Part shown: piece by piece, positions 43,247 through 51,773 of the stretch
Layout of the letters: each line of letters opens with the position of its first letter
Numbering within the stretch: position 1 is the first letter of the stretch
From: Acidobacteriota bacterium
GTDB lineage: Bacteria > Acidobacteriota > Aminicenantia > JBFLYD01
Direction: 5' to 3'
DNA: 64,000 nucleotides
Assembly (NCBI GenBank): GCA_040756905.1
Contig: JBFLYD010000054.1
Coordinates: 1-64,000, forward strand
The notes under the pieces: model-generated
The model's database searches: none
What the model was told of the DNA's origin: nothing
What the model saw: the letters and a program-made list of their open reading frames with translations, nothing else
Made by a program: the position numbers and the translations under genes

Positions 43247-44150
43247 TTCCTAAAATAGAATTAACATAACTTTCAGGGGAGAATTCAAGAAGGTCGTATT
43301 CTGTTTCTCCAACTCCCAGAAATATTATCGGAATCTTAAATTCCTCTGAAACAAGTACAACTCCTCCTCCTTTAGCTGTTCCATCCATCTTTGTCAGGAC
43401 TATTCCTGTAATCTGAACATAATTAAAGAATTCTTTTGCCTGACTTAATAAATTCTGCCCTACATTTGCATCCAGTACAAGAAATGATTCATTAAAAAAT
43501 CCATTTCCCTCTTTCACTAATATCTTTCTTATTTTTTGCAACTCTCTCATTAAATTTTCCTTTACATGAATCCTTCCAGCTGTATCAAGAATGAGAATCT
43601 CATAATTTTTTGACTTGAAAAGTTGAACTGCATCATAAGTAACGGCTCCAGGATCACTTCCAGCTTTTCCTTTCAGGACTGGAATCGCCAATCTCTCCCC
43701 CCATAAAACAAGCTGATCTGCTCCAGCTGCTCTGAAGGTATCTATAGCAGCCATTAAAACTTCTTTCCCTTTTTGCTTAAAATATTTTGCAAGCTTTGCA
43801 CATGTTGTAGTTTTTCCACCACCATTAACACCCACCACAAGAATTGCCATTTTCCTGTTGAGCTCGAATTTCATTTCGGCATCTTTAAATATTTTTAAAA
43901 TCTCATCTCTTAACAAATTCCTTATATCTTCATCAGTAATCTCTCTAAATTTTATTCTTTCTCTTATTTTGTTTATTAATTTCCTTGAAAATGAAGGCCC
44001 GAAATCCGATAATAATAAAAGTTCCTCAAATTCTTCTAATTTTTTCTCGATATCTTTTTCCGGCTCGAATAAATTTTCAATCCCTCTTTTTATTTTCTCT
44101 TTTGCTTTTAATAGAGCCAGCTTCAAGCTATCAGGGGAATTAAGGATCAT
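43239..44150 (-). CDS. ftsY: Signal recognition particle receptor FtsY
   Basis: SRP receptor GTPase that delivers nascent membrane proteins to the translocon. The 303-residue protein is a compact FtsY with a short acidic N-terminal region, an N domain, and a G domain: G1 GVNGGGKTTTCAKLA, the AAIDTFRAAGADQL box, DTAGRIHV, and TKMDGTAKGG. There is no ribosome site. TTGATT-N17-TATAAT ends eight bases before the ATG, so its mRNA is probably leaderless and continues into ribD-ribE-ribBA-HEAT. Confidence 0.95.
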   Translation of the reverse strand: MILNSPDSLKLALLKAKEKIKRGIENLFEPEKDIEKKLEEFEELLLLSDFGPSFSRKLINKIRERIKFREITDEDIRNLLRDEILKIFKDAEMKFELNRKMAILVVGVNGGGKTTTCAKLAKYFKQKGKEVLMAAIDTFRAAGADQLVLWGERLAIPVLKGKAGSDPGAVTYDAVQLFKSKNYEILILDTAGRIHVKENLMRELQKIRKILVKEGNGFFNESFLVLDANVGQNLLSQAKEFFNYVQITGIVLTKMDGTAKGGGVVLVSEEFKIPIIFLGVGETEYDLLEFSPESYVNSILGNE

Positions 44151-44158
44151 ATTAATTT

Positions 44159-44187
44159 ATTATAGATATAACAGTGCAAAAAATCAA
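44159..44187 (-). promoter_or_regulatory. Promoter of the ftsY-rib operon, leaderless architecture
   Basis: On the minus strand, TTGATT (44182-44187), 17 nt and perfect TATAAT (44159-44164) are followed after eight bases by the ftsY ATG. Confidence 0.55.
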
Positions 44188-44337
44188 ATTACCCTTTCTT
44201 TCCTTATGGAGATAAATAGGAAAGTGTGGTCAACTATTTCCTGAGCGATATATCTACGAGCATTTTAAAATCTGCGAAGTCACTGAGAATAATTCCTATA
44301 TCTTAGACTCTTATTCTCTCTTTTTATATTTATATCC

Positions 44338-44366
44338 TTGAAATAAAGGTTCCTAAATGTTAATAT
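44338..44366 (+). promoter_or_regulatory. Promoter of the propeller lipoprotein gene, leaderless architecture
   Basis: TTGAAA (44338-44343), 17 nt and TAATAT (44361-44366) are followed after seven bases by the ATG at 44374. No ribosome site is present. Confidence 0.5.
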
Positions 44367-44373
44367 CCAGAAA

Positions 44374-45771
44374 ATGAGACTTAAAATAGTATTTTTTCCC
44401 ATTTTTCTAACCCCCATCTCCTGTTCCCTTTTAAATATTAACAATGTAAACGAGAATAAAATCTTCTCCCCATTTCCTCTTGATGTTTCCAGTGAAATTG
44501 AATTGAATGCTTCAATAAAAGACAATTTGATAAAAATGAATTCAAAAATAATTTTTTTCAGCGGAGATGAAGATGTTTATTGTCTGAATCCTTTAAATGG
44601 AAAAATAGATTGGAAATTTCACCTTCCTTTTAAATTTTTATCAAAGCTTTCATTCGATAAAAATTTTATCTATCTCATCGATCATCGAAACATCGTATAT
44701 AAACTGGATAAAGATTCAGGAAAAATCGTTCAGATTAAAAATATCGAGATAAATAAAATTGTAAGATTTGATGTGGATCAAAATTTGATGTTTGCATTGA
44801 CTGAAAAAAATGAGATTTTATGCTTTGATCTTAGTAAAAATAAAAGAATATGGTCCACTAAAATTCTCTCTCGAGGGGTTTCCGGCCCATTTCTAAACAG
44901 TAATAATATTTATCTTTCTGGGGAAGACAATTCTTTTTATTCTATTTCCAAGAATACTGGAAAAAATAGCTGGAAAATTAAATTTTCTGAAAGAATCGAA
45001 GGCGAGCCTGCTTTTGACAGAAACAATATTTATTTTGGGTCTAATGATGATTATTTTTATTCGATAAGAAAGAAAAATGGTTCTATAAAATGGAGGGTAA
45101 GAACAGGGGGAGATATAAAATTAAAGCCTTTAATCGATAAAAAATATGTGTACTTTGTTTCCATGGATAAATTTCTCTACTGTGTAAAAAAGTCCGGAGG
45201 TAATCTCATATGGTGGAAAAAACTTCCTGCAAGAACATATTCCTTTTTAGATGATTTAGAAAATTTTATTATTATATCCACTCAGAAAGGAAATGTTTTA
45301 TGTTTTAATAAATTCACTGGAAACTTATCAGGGGAATTCTCTACAGGTATTGAAAATGTCTCAAACCCGCTCTGGATAGACCCATTCATTATAGTTGCAA
45401 AGAATGAGGGAGGGACTGGAAAGATATTATTGCTTCAGAAACTCCGTTCAGTTTCCCTAAAACCTGATAAAGCTCCTCCTCAGGACATAGGAGAATTAAT
45501 TTCCATTTCTGCTGAAACAGTGGGCTTTATTAAACCTGTTTACAAATTTACTATTTTCAAAAATGGGAAAAAATTCCTGGAAACCGATGAAATTACTGAA
45601 TCAAAGATTAACTGGATACCAAAAGAAGAAGGGGAATATATAATAAAAATTAAGGTAAAGGAAGAACAAAAAATAAAGGAAACAGAAATTTCTTATTCTA
45701 TAATTAACAGTAAAAAAGAAGAATTAAGAAGGAATCTTCTCTGGGATAAAAATTGTTATAAACATAGATGA
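44374..45771 (+). CDS. PQQ-type beta-propeller lipoprotein
   Basis: A 465-residue lipoprotein: the signal peptide ends with C17 in the lipobox TPIS-C. Residues about 50-350 contain repeated PQQ/BamB-like blades (GDEDVYCLNPLNGKIDWKFHL, key CLNPLNGKIDWKF; SISKNTGKNSWKIKF; SIRKKNGSIKWRV; CVKKSGGNLIWWKK), as in BamB of the outer-membrane assembly machine. The last 100 residues form a beta-sandwich-like domain (ETVGFIKPVYKFTIFKNGKK). BamB itself usually lacks that tail, so I leave the gene unnamed. It is followed five bases later by the epimerase gene. Confidence 0.82.
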   Translation: MRLKIVFFPIFLTPISCSLLNINNVNENKIFSPFPLDVSSEIELNASIKDNLIKMNSKIIFFSGDEDVYCLNPLNGKIDWKFHLPFKFLSKLSFDKNFIYLIDHRNIVYKLDKDSGKIVQIKNIEINKIVRFDVDQNLMFALTEKNEILCFDLSKNKRIWSTKILSRGVSGPFLNSNNIYLSGEDNSFYSISKNTGKNSWKIKFSERIEGEPAFDRNNIYFGSNDDYFYSIRKKNGSIKWRVRTGGDIKLKPLIDKKYVYFVSMDKFLYCVKKSGGNLIWWKKLPARTYSFLDDLENFIIISTQKGNVLCFNKFTGNLSGEFSTGIENVSNPLWIDPFIIVAKNEGGTGKILLLQKLRSVSLKPDKAPPQDIGELISISAETVGFIKPVYKFTIFKNGKKFLETDEITESKINWIPKEEGEYIIKIKVKEEQKIKETEISYSIINSKKEELRRNLLWDKNCYKHR

Positions 45772-45788
45772 TATAAATGAGAAGAGAA

Positions 45789-46718
45789 ATGGAAAAAATT
45801 CTTGTAACTGGTGGAGCAGGTTTCATAGGTTCAAATTTAGCTGAATATCTTCTTAAAAAAAACTATGATATAAGAATACTTGATAATTTAAGCACAGGAA
45901 AGATTGAAAACATTAAAGATTTTCTGAACTCAGCCGAATTTCAAAAAGGAGATTTAACAAACCCAAAAGACCTTAAAAAGTCCCTGAAAAATATAGAATG
46001 TGTGGTCCATTTAGCTGCAATTCCCTCAGTAGAAAGGTCAGTAAAGGACCCTTTACTAACTAACAAGGCAAATGTAGAAGGGACATTGAACTTATTGGTG
46101 GCAGCAAGAGAAACCAAAGTTTCAAAAATTATTTTTGCTTCCTCTTCATCTATTTACGGAGACACACCCGAACTTCCCAAAAAAGAATCTTTTATGCCAA
46201 ACCCCCTTTCTCCTTATGCCATATCAAAGGTAACAGGTGAATATTATTGTAAAGTCTTTAAAAAAATTTATAATTTAGATGTGATAATTTTAAGATTTTT
46301 TAATATATTCGGCCCAAAACAGGATCCCCTCTCTCCATATTCAGGAGTCATCTCAATATTTATAAATAAAATTAGAAAAAATGAAAAACCTGAAATTTTT
46401 GGAGATGGATCTCAAACAAGGGATTTCACTTACATTGAAAATGTAAACGAAGCCATAGAAAAATCTATAAATGTCAGTAATCCTGAAGAAATAATCTTCA
46501 ACATTGGCTGTGGAAATAGATATTCTGTGAATGATTTATTTCAAAATTTAAAAGAGATAACAGGCTTTAAGGAAAATCCAATCTACAGGGAACCTCGAAA
46601 AGGTGATGTGAAAGATTCTCAGGCTAATATCGAACTGGCAAAGAAATTTTTAGGCTGGAAACCAAAAGTTGATTTCAAGGAGGGATTAAAGAAAACAGTC
46701 GAATACTATTTTAAATAA
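45789..46718 (+). CDS. NAD-dependent sugar-nucleotide epimerase (GalE-like SDR)
   Basis: An extended short-chain dehydrogenase acting on UDP-sugars. VTGGAGFIGSNLAEYLL is the NAD-binding GxxGxxG motif, SSSSIYG supplies the catalytic serine, and YAISK the YxxxK pair. RFFNIFGPKQDP and GDGSQTRDFTYIENVNEA are typical of UDP-glucose/GlcNAc 4-epimerases. From ATG 45789 the protein has 309 residues; the frame also opens at ATG 45777, four codons earlier. The later start has AGAAGAG before it and gives the usual N-terminus. A galT gene lies 9 kb downstream. Confidence 0.88.
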   Translation: MEKILVTGGAGFIGSNLAEYLLKKNYDIRILDNLSTGKIENIKDFLNSAEFQKGDLTNPKDLKKSLKNIECVVHLAAIPSVERSVKDPLLTNKANVEGTLNLLVAARETKVSKIIFASSSSIYGDTPELPKKESFMPNPLSPYAISKVTGEYYCKVFKKIYNLDVIILRFFNIFGPKQDPLSPYSGVISIFINKIRKNEKPEIFGDGSQTRDFTYIENVNEAIEKSINVSNPEEIIFNIGCGNRYSVNDLFQNLKEITGFKENPIYREPRKGDVKDSQANIELAKKFLGWKPKVDFKEGLKKTVEYYFK

Positions 46719-46787
46719 AATCAATTGATAAAAATTATTTTTATTTTTAATATATTTATTTAAATTCTTAAAAAAGGAGATTTTTAG

Positions 46788-47333
46788 TTGGAAAGAAAAG
46801 AAGCTTATGAATTTTTAAAAAGACATTTACAAAACAAAAATCTTATAAAACATTCTCTTGCTCTTGAAGCATGCATGAGGGCTCTTGCGAAGAGGCTCAA
46901 TGAGAATGAGGGAACATGGGGAATTTTAGGGCTCTTGCATGACATTGATTATGAGCTGGTAAAAGACAAAGAAGATCAGCATACCCATCTTGGATCAGCC
47001 ATCCTGAAAGAGAAAGGTTTTGATGAGGATTTCCTTTACTCTATTCGATGCCATGCTGAAAAAGAGAAGCCTAAATCTTTAAGGGATTGGGCAATTTATT
47101 CTGCTGATCCCCTCACAGGGCTGATAGTTGCAGCCACACTGATGCATCCTTCAAAAAAAATTTCTGAGCTTACAACAGAATTCATTCTCAATCGCTTTAA
47201 GGAAAAAAGATTTGCTGCAGGAGCCAATCGAGAGATAATCAAGCAATGTGAAAACCTGGGTCTCTCTCTGAATGAATTCATCCAGATCTGCTTAAATGCC
47301 ATGCAGGGAATATCGGAAGAATTAGAACTCTAA
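46788..47333 (+). CDS. HD-domain phosphohydrolase-like protein
   Basis: A 181-residue HD-superfamily protein. H22 (KHSLALEACM), the HD pair in GLLHDIDYE and a later aspartate in YSADPLTGLI give the metal site. Relatives act on nucleotides or are uncharacterised; the substrate cannot be set here. The start is TTG at 46788 with AAGGAG nine bases upstream. It precedes an alcohol dehydrogenase gene by 18 bases on the same strand and may share its message. Confidence 0.82.
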   Translation: MERKEAYEFLKRHLQNKNLIKHSLALEACMRALAKRLNENEGTWGILGLLHDIDYELVKDKEDQHTHLGSAILKEKGFDEDFLYSIRCHAEKEKPKSLRDWAIYSADPLTGLIVAATLMHPSKKISELTTEFILNRFKEKRFAAGANREIIKQCENLGLSLNEFIQICLNAMQGISEELEL

Positions 47334-47351
47334 TTCCTGAGGAGAGATTCT

Positions 47352-48374
47352 ATGCGTGTGGCGATGTACTATAACAACAATGATGTAAGAATTGAAGAAA
47401 TGCCAATACCTGAGATCGGTCCCGGAGAATTGCTGGTTCGGGTAAAAGCCAGTGGAATATGTGGAAGTGATGTGATGGAATGGTATCGCATAAAAAAAGC
47501 TCCATTAGTGCTCGGTCATGAGATTTCAGGAGAAATTGCCGCAGTGGGAGAGGGAGTAAAAAATTTTAAGGAAAATGACCGCATTTCAGCTTCCCATCAT
47601 GTTCCTTGCTACACATGCTATTATTGCTTAAATGGCCATCATACAGTATGCGATACTCTGAGACAAACAAACTTTTACCCTGGAGGTTTTGCCGATTATG
47701 TTCGAATACCATCGATTAATGTAAATCATGGAGTGTATCTAATTCCAGGTGAAGTATCCTTTGAAGAAGCAACCTTTGCCGAGCCACTCGCATGTGTGTT
47801 GAGGGGATTGAAAATTGCAAATTTTCAACCTGGAAAAAGTATTCTTGTGTTTGGTTCTGGGATATCAGGCCTTCTTTTCGTGAAACTTACCCATGCATTC
47901 GGTGCAGCCCGAATAATTGCAACAGATATTATTCCTTACAGGCTTGATGCAGCTAAAAATTTTGGAGCGGATTTTGTAATAAATGCCAACGAGTATTCAC
48001 CTGCTTATTTGAGAAACATTAACGGCGGAAGATTAGCTGATTTAGTCATTGTTTCAACCGGTGCAACCAATGCTTTTACACAAGCATTAAATTCTGTTGA
48101 AAGGGGAGGAACCATACTCTTTTTCGCACCCACTGATCCTGGAGTAACCATACCTCTTTCAATAAATGATGTATTCTGGAGAAATGACATTACTCTTACC
48201 ACCTCTTATGCAGGAAGTCCTGCAGATCATATAACTGCATTGGAGTTAATTCACAGTCGCAGAATCAAAGTTAATGACATGATTACACATAGATTGAGTC
48301 TGGAGGAAACAGCCCTTGGATTTAAACTTGTCTCTGAAGCAAAAAATTCAATCAAAGTGATAATTGAACCATAA
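47352..48374 (+). CDS. Zinc-dependent alcohol/polyol dehydrogenase
   Basis: A 340-residue medium-chain dehydrogenase. The catalytic zinc site uses C37 (SGICGSDV) and the GHEISGEIAAVGEG motif; structural zinc cysteines lie in CYTCYYCLNGHHTVC. The Rossmann domain carries LVFGSGISGLLFVKL. The family includes sorbitol, threonine and galactitol-phosphate dehydrogenases, and the precise substrate is open. GAGGAGAG precedes the ATG. The aldolase gene downstream suggests a sugar or keto-phosphate pathway. Confidence 0.88.
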   Translation: MRVAMYYNNNDVRIEEMPIPEIGPGELLVRVKASGICGSDVMEWYRIKKAPLVLGHEISGEIAAVGEGVKNFKENDRISASHHVPCYTCYYCLNGHHTVCDTLRQTNFYPGGFADYVRIPSINVNHGVYLIPGEVSFEEATFAEPLACVLRGLKIANFQPGKSILVFGSGISGLLFVKLTHAFGAARIIATDIIPYRLDAAKNFGADFVINANEYSPAYLRNINGGRLADLVIVSTGATNAFTQALNSVERGGTILFFAPTDPGVTIPLSINDVFWRNDITLTTSYAGSPADHITALELIHSRRIKVNDMITHRLSLEETALGFKLVSEAKNSIKVIIEP

Positions 48375-48496
48375 TATTAAATAAATGGAAAATCAGAAAA
48401 AAGAAGAAATTAAGATCCGAGCAGTAAAGGTGACTCCGAAAACACGCTGTATTTTCCCCAGCGAGGAAAATCCAGCTCGGCACTCATGCTTCGCTC

Positions 48497-48520
48497 TTCT
48501 CCTGAGTAAACTCAGGAGAA
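48497..48520. other. Perfect 10-bp hairpin with TAAA loop
   Basis: TTCTCCTGAG-TAAA-CTCAGGAGAA is an exact inverted repeat in the gap between the dehydrogenase and aldolase genes. It directly adjoins the family B repeat, and no T-run follows. Confidence 0.6.
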
Positions 48521-48578
48521 ACCATGCCCGCCCCGCATTCGTGACGGTTTTCTCCGCCACCATTCCTGCTCGGAATTT
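48518..48578. repeat. Dispersed repeat family B, copy 2
   Basis: A GC-rich segment starting GAAACCATGCCCGC and ending CCTGCTCGGAATTT, related to 7888-7943. It separates the dehydrogenase and aldolase genes. Together with the hairpin before it and a GC-rich stretch from about 48440, it forms an inserted-looking block in an AT-rich region. Confidence 0.55.
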
Positions 48579-48604
48579 AATCAAAATATTAAAGGAGAGA
48601 TAAA

Positions 48605-49399
48605 ATGGATTGGGGAATGAAAAATCGATTATCAAGAATAATAAAACCTGATACCGGCCGCACAGTTATGCTGGCAGTGGATCATGGATACTTTTTAGGA
48701 CCAATAACTAAACTGGAAGAACCAAGAAAAACCATCGAGCCCCTTCTTCCTTATGCAGACTCAATAATGCTCACAAGGGGTGTGCTTCGCAATTCTATTG
48801 ATCCTGAAACTTCTACACCCATTGTCCTCAGAGTTTCAGGAGGAACAAGTATCATAGGTAACTCACTGGCTAATGAAGGAATTACTACAACAATTAAAGA
48901 AGCAATCAAGCTTAATGTGGCTGCTGTGGCTGCCTCTATCTTTGTAGGCACTGAGTTTGAGCATCAAACACTCCTGAATCTTTCAAATCTAATTAATGAG
49001 GGTGAAGAATATGGGATGCCAGTTCTTGCAGTTACAGCAGTTGGAAAAGAATTAGAAAAAAGGGATGTAAGATTTCTCTCTTTATGCTGTCGAATTGCTG
49101 CTGAACTGGGTGCCCATATGGTAAAAACTTACTATTGCAATGAATTCGAAAAGGTTGTGCATGGGTGCCCTGTACCGATAGTCATTGCAGGCGGACCTAA
49201 ATTAGAAACAGAACTCGATGCACTCCAGCTAACCTATGATGCAATTAAGAGAGGAGCTGTTGGCGTGGATATGGGAAGAAACATATGGCAATCTGATTAT
49301 CCTGTTGCAATGATTCAAGCTATCCGTCATATAGTTCACAACAATAGTTCTGTGAATGAAGCATATGATTTATTTAATAGTATTAAGAACAAAAAATAA
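48605..49399 (+). CDS. DhnA/LsrF-type class I aldolase
   Basis: A 264-residue TIM-barrel aldolase or thiolase of the DhnA family, close to LsrF (3-hydroxy-5-phosphonooxypentane-2,4-dione thiolase) and archaeal fructose-bisphosphate aldolase. The start GRTVMLAVDHGYFLGP and the ADSIMLTRGVLR, HMVKTYYC (Schiff-base lysine) and IVIAGGPKLETE motifs fit. AGGAGAG precedes the ATG. No lsr transport genes are nearby, so autoinducer-2 use is not supported; a sugar-phosphate aldol or aromatic amino acid precursor role is possible. Confidence 0.85.
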   Translation: MDWGMKNRLSRIIKPDTGRTVMLAVDHGYFLGPITKLEEPRKTIEPLLPYADSIMLTRGVLRNSIDPETSTPIVLRVSGGTSIIGNSLANEGITTTIKEAIKLNVAAVAASIFVGTEFEHQTLLNLSNLINEGEEYGMPVLAVTAVGKELEKRDVRFLSLCCRIAAELGAHMVKTYYCNEFEKVVHGCPVPIVIAGGPKLETELDALQLTYDAIKRGAVGVDMGRNIWQSDYPVAMIQAIRHIVHNNSSVNEAYDLFNSIKNKK

Positions 49400-49471
49400 T
49401 AGTTTCTAAAATAATTAAAAATACAAAATACTCATCATGAGGGCCAGGGAAAAAATTCAGTCTGAAAACTC

Positions 49472-49717
49472 TTACCCCCCTCCCATAACAGGAATTAAAA
49501 CTATTTCATCACCATCTTGAGGAATGTATGAAAAATCGACTGTCTTATTGTGATTCTGGGAAGTAATTGCATGAATGTAATCTTTTGGTATTTTTAAATT
49601 CGTTACAATATCAAGAACCGAGTGATTTGATTCTATCTCCAGTTCAAAGACATTTCTTTCACTCGGAATATATTTTCTCAAAATTCCAAAAGCCTTTATC
49701 CTTACTCTCATATTCAA
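49472..49717 (-). CDS. MoaD/ThiS-like beta-grasp sulfur carrier
   Basis: An 81-residue ubiquitin-fold protein. RVRIKAFGILRKYIP at the start, QDGDEIVLIPVMGGG at the end, and the exposed C-terminal GG are the marks of MoaD/ThiS sulfur carriers, which receive sulfur as a thiocarboxylate for molybdopterin, thiazole, tungsten cofactor or other synthesis. No E1-like or partner gene is adjacent, so the pathway is open. A second in-frame ATG two codons later is an equal start candidate. It is divergent from the MEMO gene. Confidence 0.85.
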   Translation of the reverse strand: MNMRVRIKAFGILRKYIPSERNVFELEIESNHSVLDIVTNLKIPKDYIHAITSQNHNKTVDFSYIPQDGDEIVLIPVMGGG

Positions 49718-49780
49718 TATTTTCTTCTATTGATTGCTTTATGTCAATACACCAACAGACCTCTTTAAAATTAATAAAGG

Positions 49781-49809
49781 TTGAAATTTTTTTGAAATAG
49801 TATTAATAA
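49781..49809 (+). promoter_or_regulatory. Candidate promoter of the MEMO gene
   Basis: TTGAAA (49781-49786), 17 nt and TAATAA (49804-49809) lie upstream of the ATG at 49828, which has its own AGAGGA ribosome site, so this gene has an ordinary short leader. Confidence 0.35.
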
Positions 49810-49827
49810 AAGACAAGAGGAAAAAAT

Positions 49828-50637
49828 ATGAAAAGAAATGCAGCAGTCGCAGGTCAGTTTTATCCTGGCCAGAAAAAGAGTTTAATCAGCATGATTTCAA
49901 ACATGGTAACATCGGATAAAGAAAAGAAAAAATCTATTTGCATTATTTCCCCCCACGCTGGATACATTTATTCAGGAAAAGTTGCAGCAGAAGTTTTCTC
50001 CACATCCTATCTTCCAGATTGTTTTGTTATCCTGGGACCCAATCATACTGGTTTTGGAAGTTTTTTTTCAGTTATGACTGATGGGATATGGGAAACCCCT
50101 TTGGGACAGATACAGATAAATAGAGAGCTTTCTGAACTAATTATGAAGAATTGTGAGTTCGCAGAAGATGATATTGTTGCTCACAAATGGGAACATTCAA
50201 TTGAGGTTCAACTCCCATTTATTCAATATTTCAAAACCGATTTTTCAATCGTTCCTATCTGCATCCAGATGAACTCATATGAAAAACTTAATGAATTTGG
50301 TAAAAATTTAGCAAAAGCAATAAAACTATTCAACAGGGAATCATTGATAATTGCCTCAACTGATATGAGCCATTATGTAACCCAGAAGATAGCTGAAAAA
50401 AAAGATCATATGGCAGTAGAAAAAATTATCAATCTTGACCCTAAGGGACTGTATGAAACTGTAAAAAAAGAAAATATTTCCATGTGTGGAATTGCTCCTG
50501 TCACTGTTGCACTATCAACTTCAATTGAGCTTGGAGCGAATTTTGCTGAATTAGTTAAATATGCTACATCTGGCGAAGTCTCAGGAGACTTTGATCAGGT
50601 AGTTGGATATGCTGGCATCAGGATTAGCAAAGGGTAA
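49828..50637 (+). CDS. MEMO1 family protein
   Basis: A 269-residue MEMO-fold protein, related to extradiol dioxygenases. PHAGYIYSGKVAAEVF, ILGPNHTGFG and STDMSHYV carry the conserved metal-site histidines, and the start AAVAGQFYPG is typical. In many bacteria and archaea it is encoded with AMMECR1 and a radical SAM protein (the AmmeMemoRadiSam set), but neither is adjacent here. The biochemical role is unknown; a cysteine in CGIAP (about 208) is conserved in the family. Confidence 0.9.
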   Translation: MKRNAAVAGQFYPGQKKSLISMISNMVTSDKEKKKSICIISPHAGYIYSGKVAAEVFSTSYLPDCFVILGPNHTGFGSFFSVMTDGIWETPLGQIQINRELSELIMKNCEFAEDDIVAHKWEHSIEVQLPFIQYFKTDFSIVPICIQMNSYEKLNEFGKNLAKAIKLFNRESLIIASTDMSHYVTQKIAEKKDHMAVEKIINLDPKGLYETVKKENISMCGIAPVTVALSTSIELGANFAELVKYATSGEVSGDFDQVVGYAGIRISKG

Positions 50638-50639
50638 AC

Positions 50640-51671
50640 TTAAGCTAAAATATCATAAATTGCACTTATAGCTTTATTGACATCTTCGATGGTTACATCT
50701 TTATGAGTAACAAATCTAACTTCTTCTTTTGAAATATTCAGAGCAAGCACTCCTCTTTCTTTCAATAATTCAACAAATCGAGGAGCATTTATAGTTTTAT
50801 TTTTAATCTTAAAAATTATTATATTTGTTTTGACCTCCTCAGGATCAATCTCAATCGATTTTATATGGGATAATTCTTCTGCCAATTTTTTCGCCAAAAA
50901 ATGATCCTCTTCAAGACGATCAACCATTTCCTCAACTGCTATTACTCCAGCTGCTGCAATTACTCCAACCTGCCTCATTCCTCCTCCAAGAATTTTTCTT
51001 ACTCTCCGGGCTTCATTTATGAATTCCCGGGGTCCTGCTAATATTGAACCAATTGGAGCTGACAGACCTTTGGAGAGACAAAACATGACGGAGTCAGCAT
51101 ATCTTGTCCACTCTAATACAGATATCTTTCTCGATACAGATGCATTAAAGATTCTCGCTCCATCAAGATGAACCTTTATACTATACTTATCAGCAAGCTT
51201 TCTCATTTGCTTTAAATTTTCCACGGATAAAACAGAACCTCCCCAGTAATTATGGGTATTTTCCAGACAAATCAAAGACGTGCCGGAATTTCTTAAAGTT
51301 CGAGACCTTATGTTTTTCTCTACTAAAGAATAATCCATTTCTCCTTTTTTTGATATAAGAGGCCTTGGAAGAACCCTGGAAATAAAAGATAAATGTGCCA
51401 ATTCCATATTGTAAATGTGACTTCTCTCTTCCAGAATTATTTCATCTCCCTCATTTGTCCACACTTTTATAGCAATGCTATTTCCCATAGTTCCTGAGGG
51501 AACGAATAAAGCTGCCTCTTTTCCAACCTTTGCTGCGGCAATTTCTTCTAATTTTTTAACAGTGGGATCATCCCCAAGGACATCATCTCCTACCTCAGCT
51601 TCAGCCATCGCTCTCCTCATTTTTTCCGTGGGCTTTGTAACTGTATCAGACCTGAAATCAGAGTAATTCAT
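50640..51671 (-). CDS. ltaE: Low-specificity L-threonine aldolase
   Basis: A 343-residue PLP enzyme splitting L-threonine or allo-threonine into glycine and acetaldehyde. The start DFRSDTVTKPTEKMRRAM, the GDDVLGDDPTV motif, IKVHLDGARIFNA (PLP-contacting aspartate) and FCLSKGLSAPIGSIL (Schiff-base lysine) are diagnostic. AGAGGAGG precedes the ATG. The stop converges with the MEMO gene two bases away. It is divergent from cysS. Role: glycine supply or threonine breakdown. Confidence 0.93.
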   Translation of the reverse strand: MNYSDFRSDTVTKPTEKMRRAMAEAEVGDDVLGDDPTVKKLEEIAAAKVGKEAALFVPSGTMGNSIAIKVWTNEGDEIILEERSHIYNMELAHLSFISRVLPRPLISKKGEMDYSLVEKNIRSRTLRNSGTSLICLENTHNYWGGSVLSVENLKQMRKLADKYSIKVHLDGARIFNASVSRKISVLEWTRYADSVMFCLSKGLSAPIGSILAGPREFINEARRVRKILGGGMRQVGVIAAAGVIAVEEMVDRLEEDHFLAKKLAEELSHIKSIEIDPEEVKTNIIIFKIKNKTINAPRFVELLKERGVLALNISKEEVRFVTHKDVTIEDVNKAISAIYDILA

Positions 51672-51737
51672 AATTCCTCCTCTAAAAGAAGAATATATTC
51701 TATTTTGCTAACCTATTTGTCAAGATTGAGGTAGTGA

Positions 51738-51766
51738 TTGAAAAATAAAGGCATATCTTATAAAAT
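51738..51766 (+). promoter_or_regulatory. Promoter of cysS, leaderless architecture
   Basis: TTGAAA (51738-51743), 17 nt and TAAAAT (51761-51766) are followed after seven bases by the cysS ATG at 51774. There is no ribosome site before that ATG. The TTG at 51738 that could be read as an earlier start codon is better explained as the -35 box. Confidence 0.55.
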
Positions 51767-51773
51767 TTCATTT

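Noticed and set aside
40284-44150. FMN riboswitch controlling the riboflavin genes
   Set aside because: No conserved FMN aptamer sequence is visible upstream of ftsY, ribD or the other rib genes, and the gaps between the genes are too short.
44151-44373. SRP RNA or other stable RNA beside ftsY
   Set aside because: I looked for the conserved SRP Alu/GNRA features and saw none; the gap is explained by two divergent leaderless promoters and a possible faint family A trace near 44211-44222.
48385-48603. 72-codon open frame between the dehydrogenase and aldolase genes
   Set aside because: Most of it is the hairpin and family B repeat, it has no ribosome site, and the translated product has no protein-like pattern after the first 16 residues. 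It is more likely a chance frame through inserted repeat DNA.
51738-51773. TTG at 51738 as the cysS start, with GAGG upstream
   Set aside because: The 12 added residues are absent from the family, and TTGAAA at this point makes a well-spaced -35 box. The GAGG match is probably chance, though not fully excluded.
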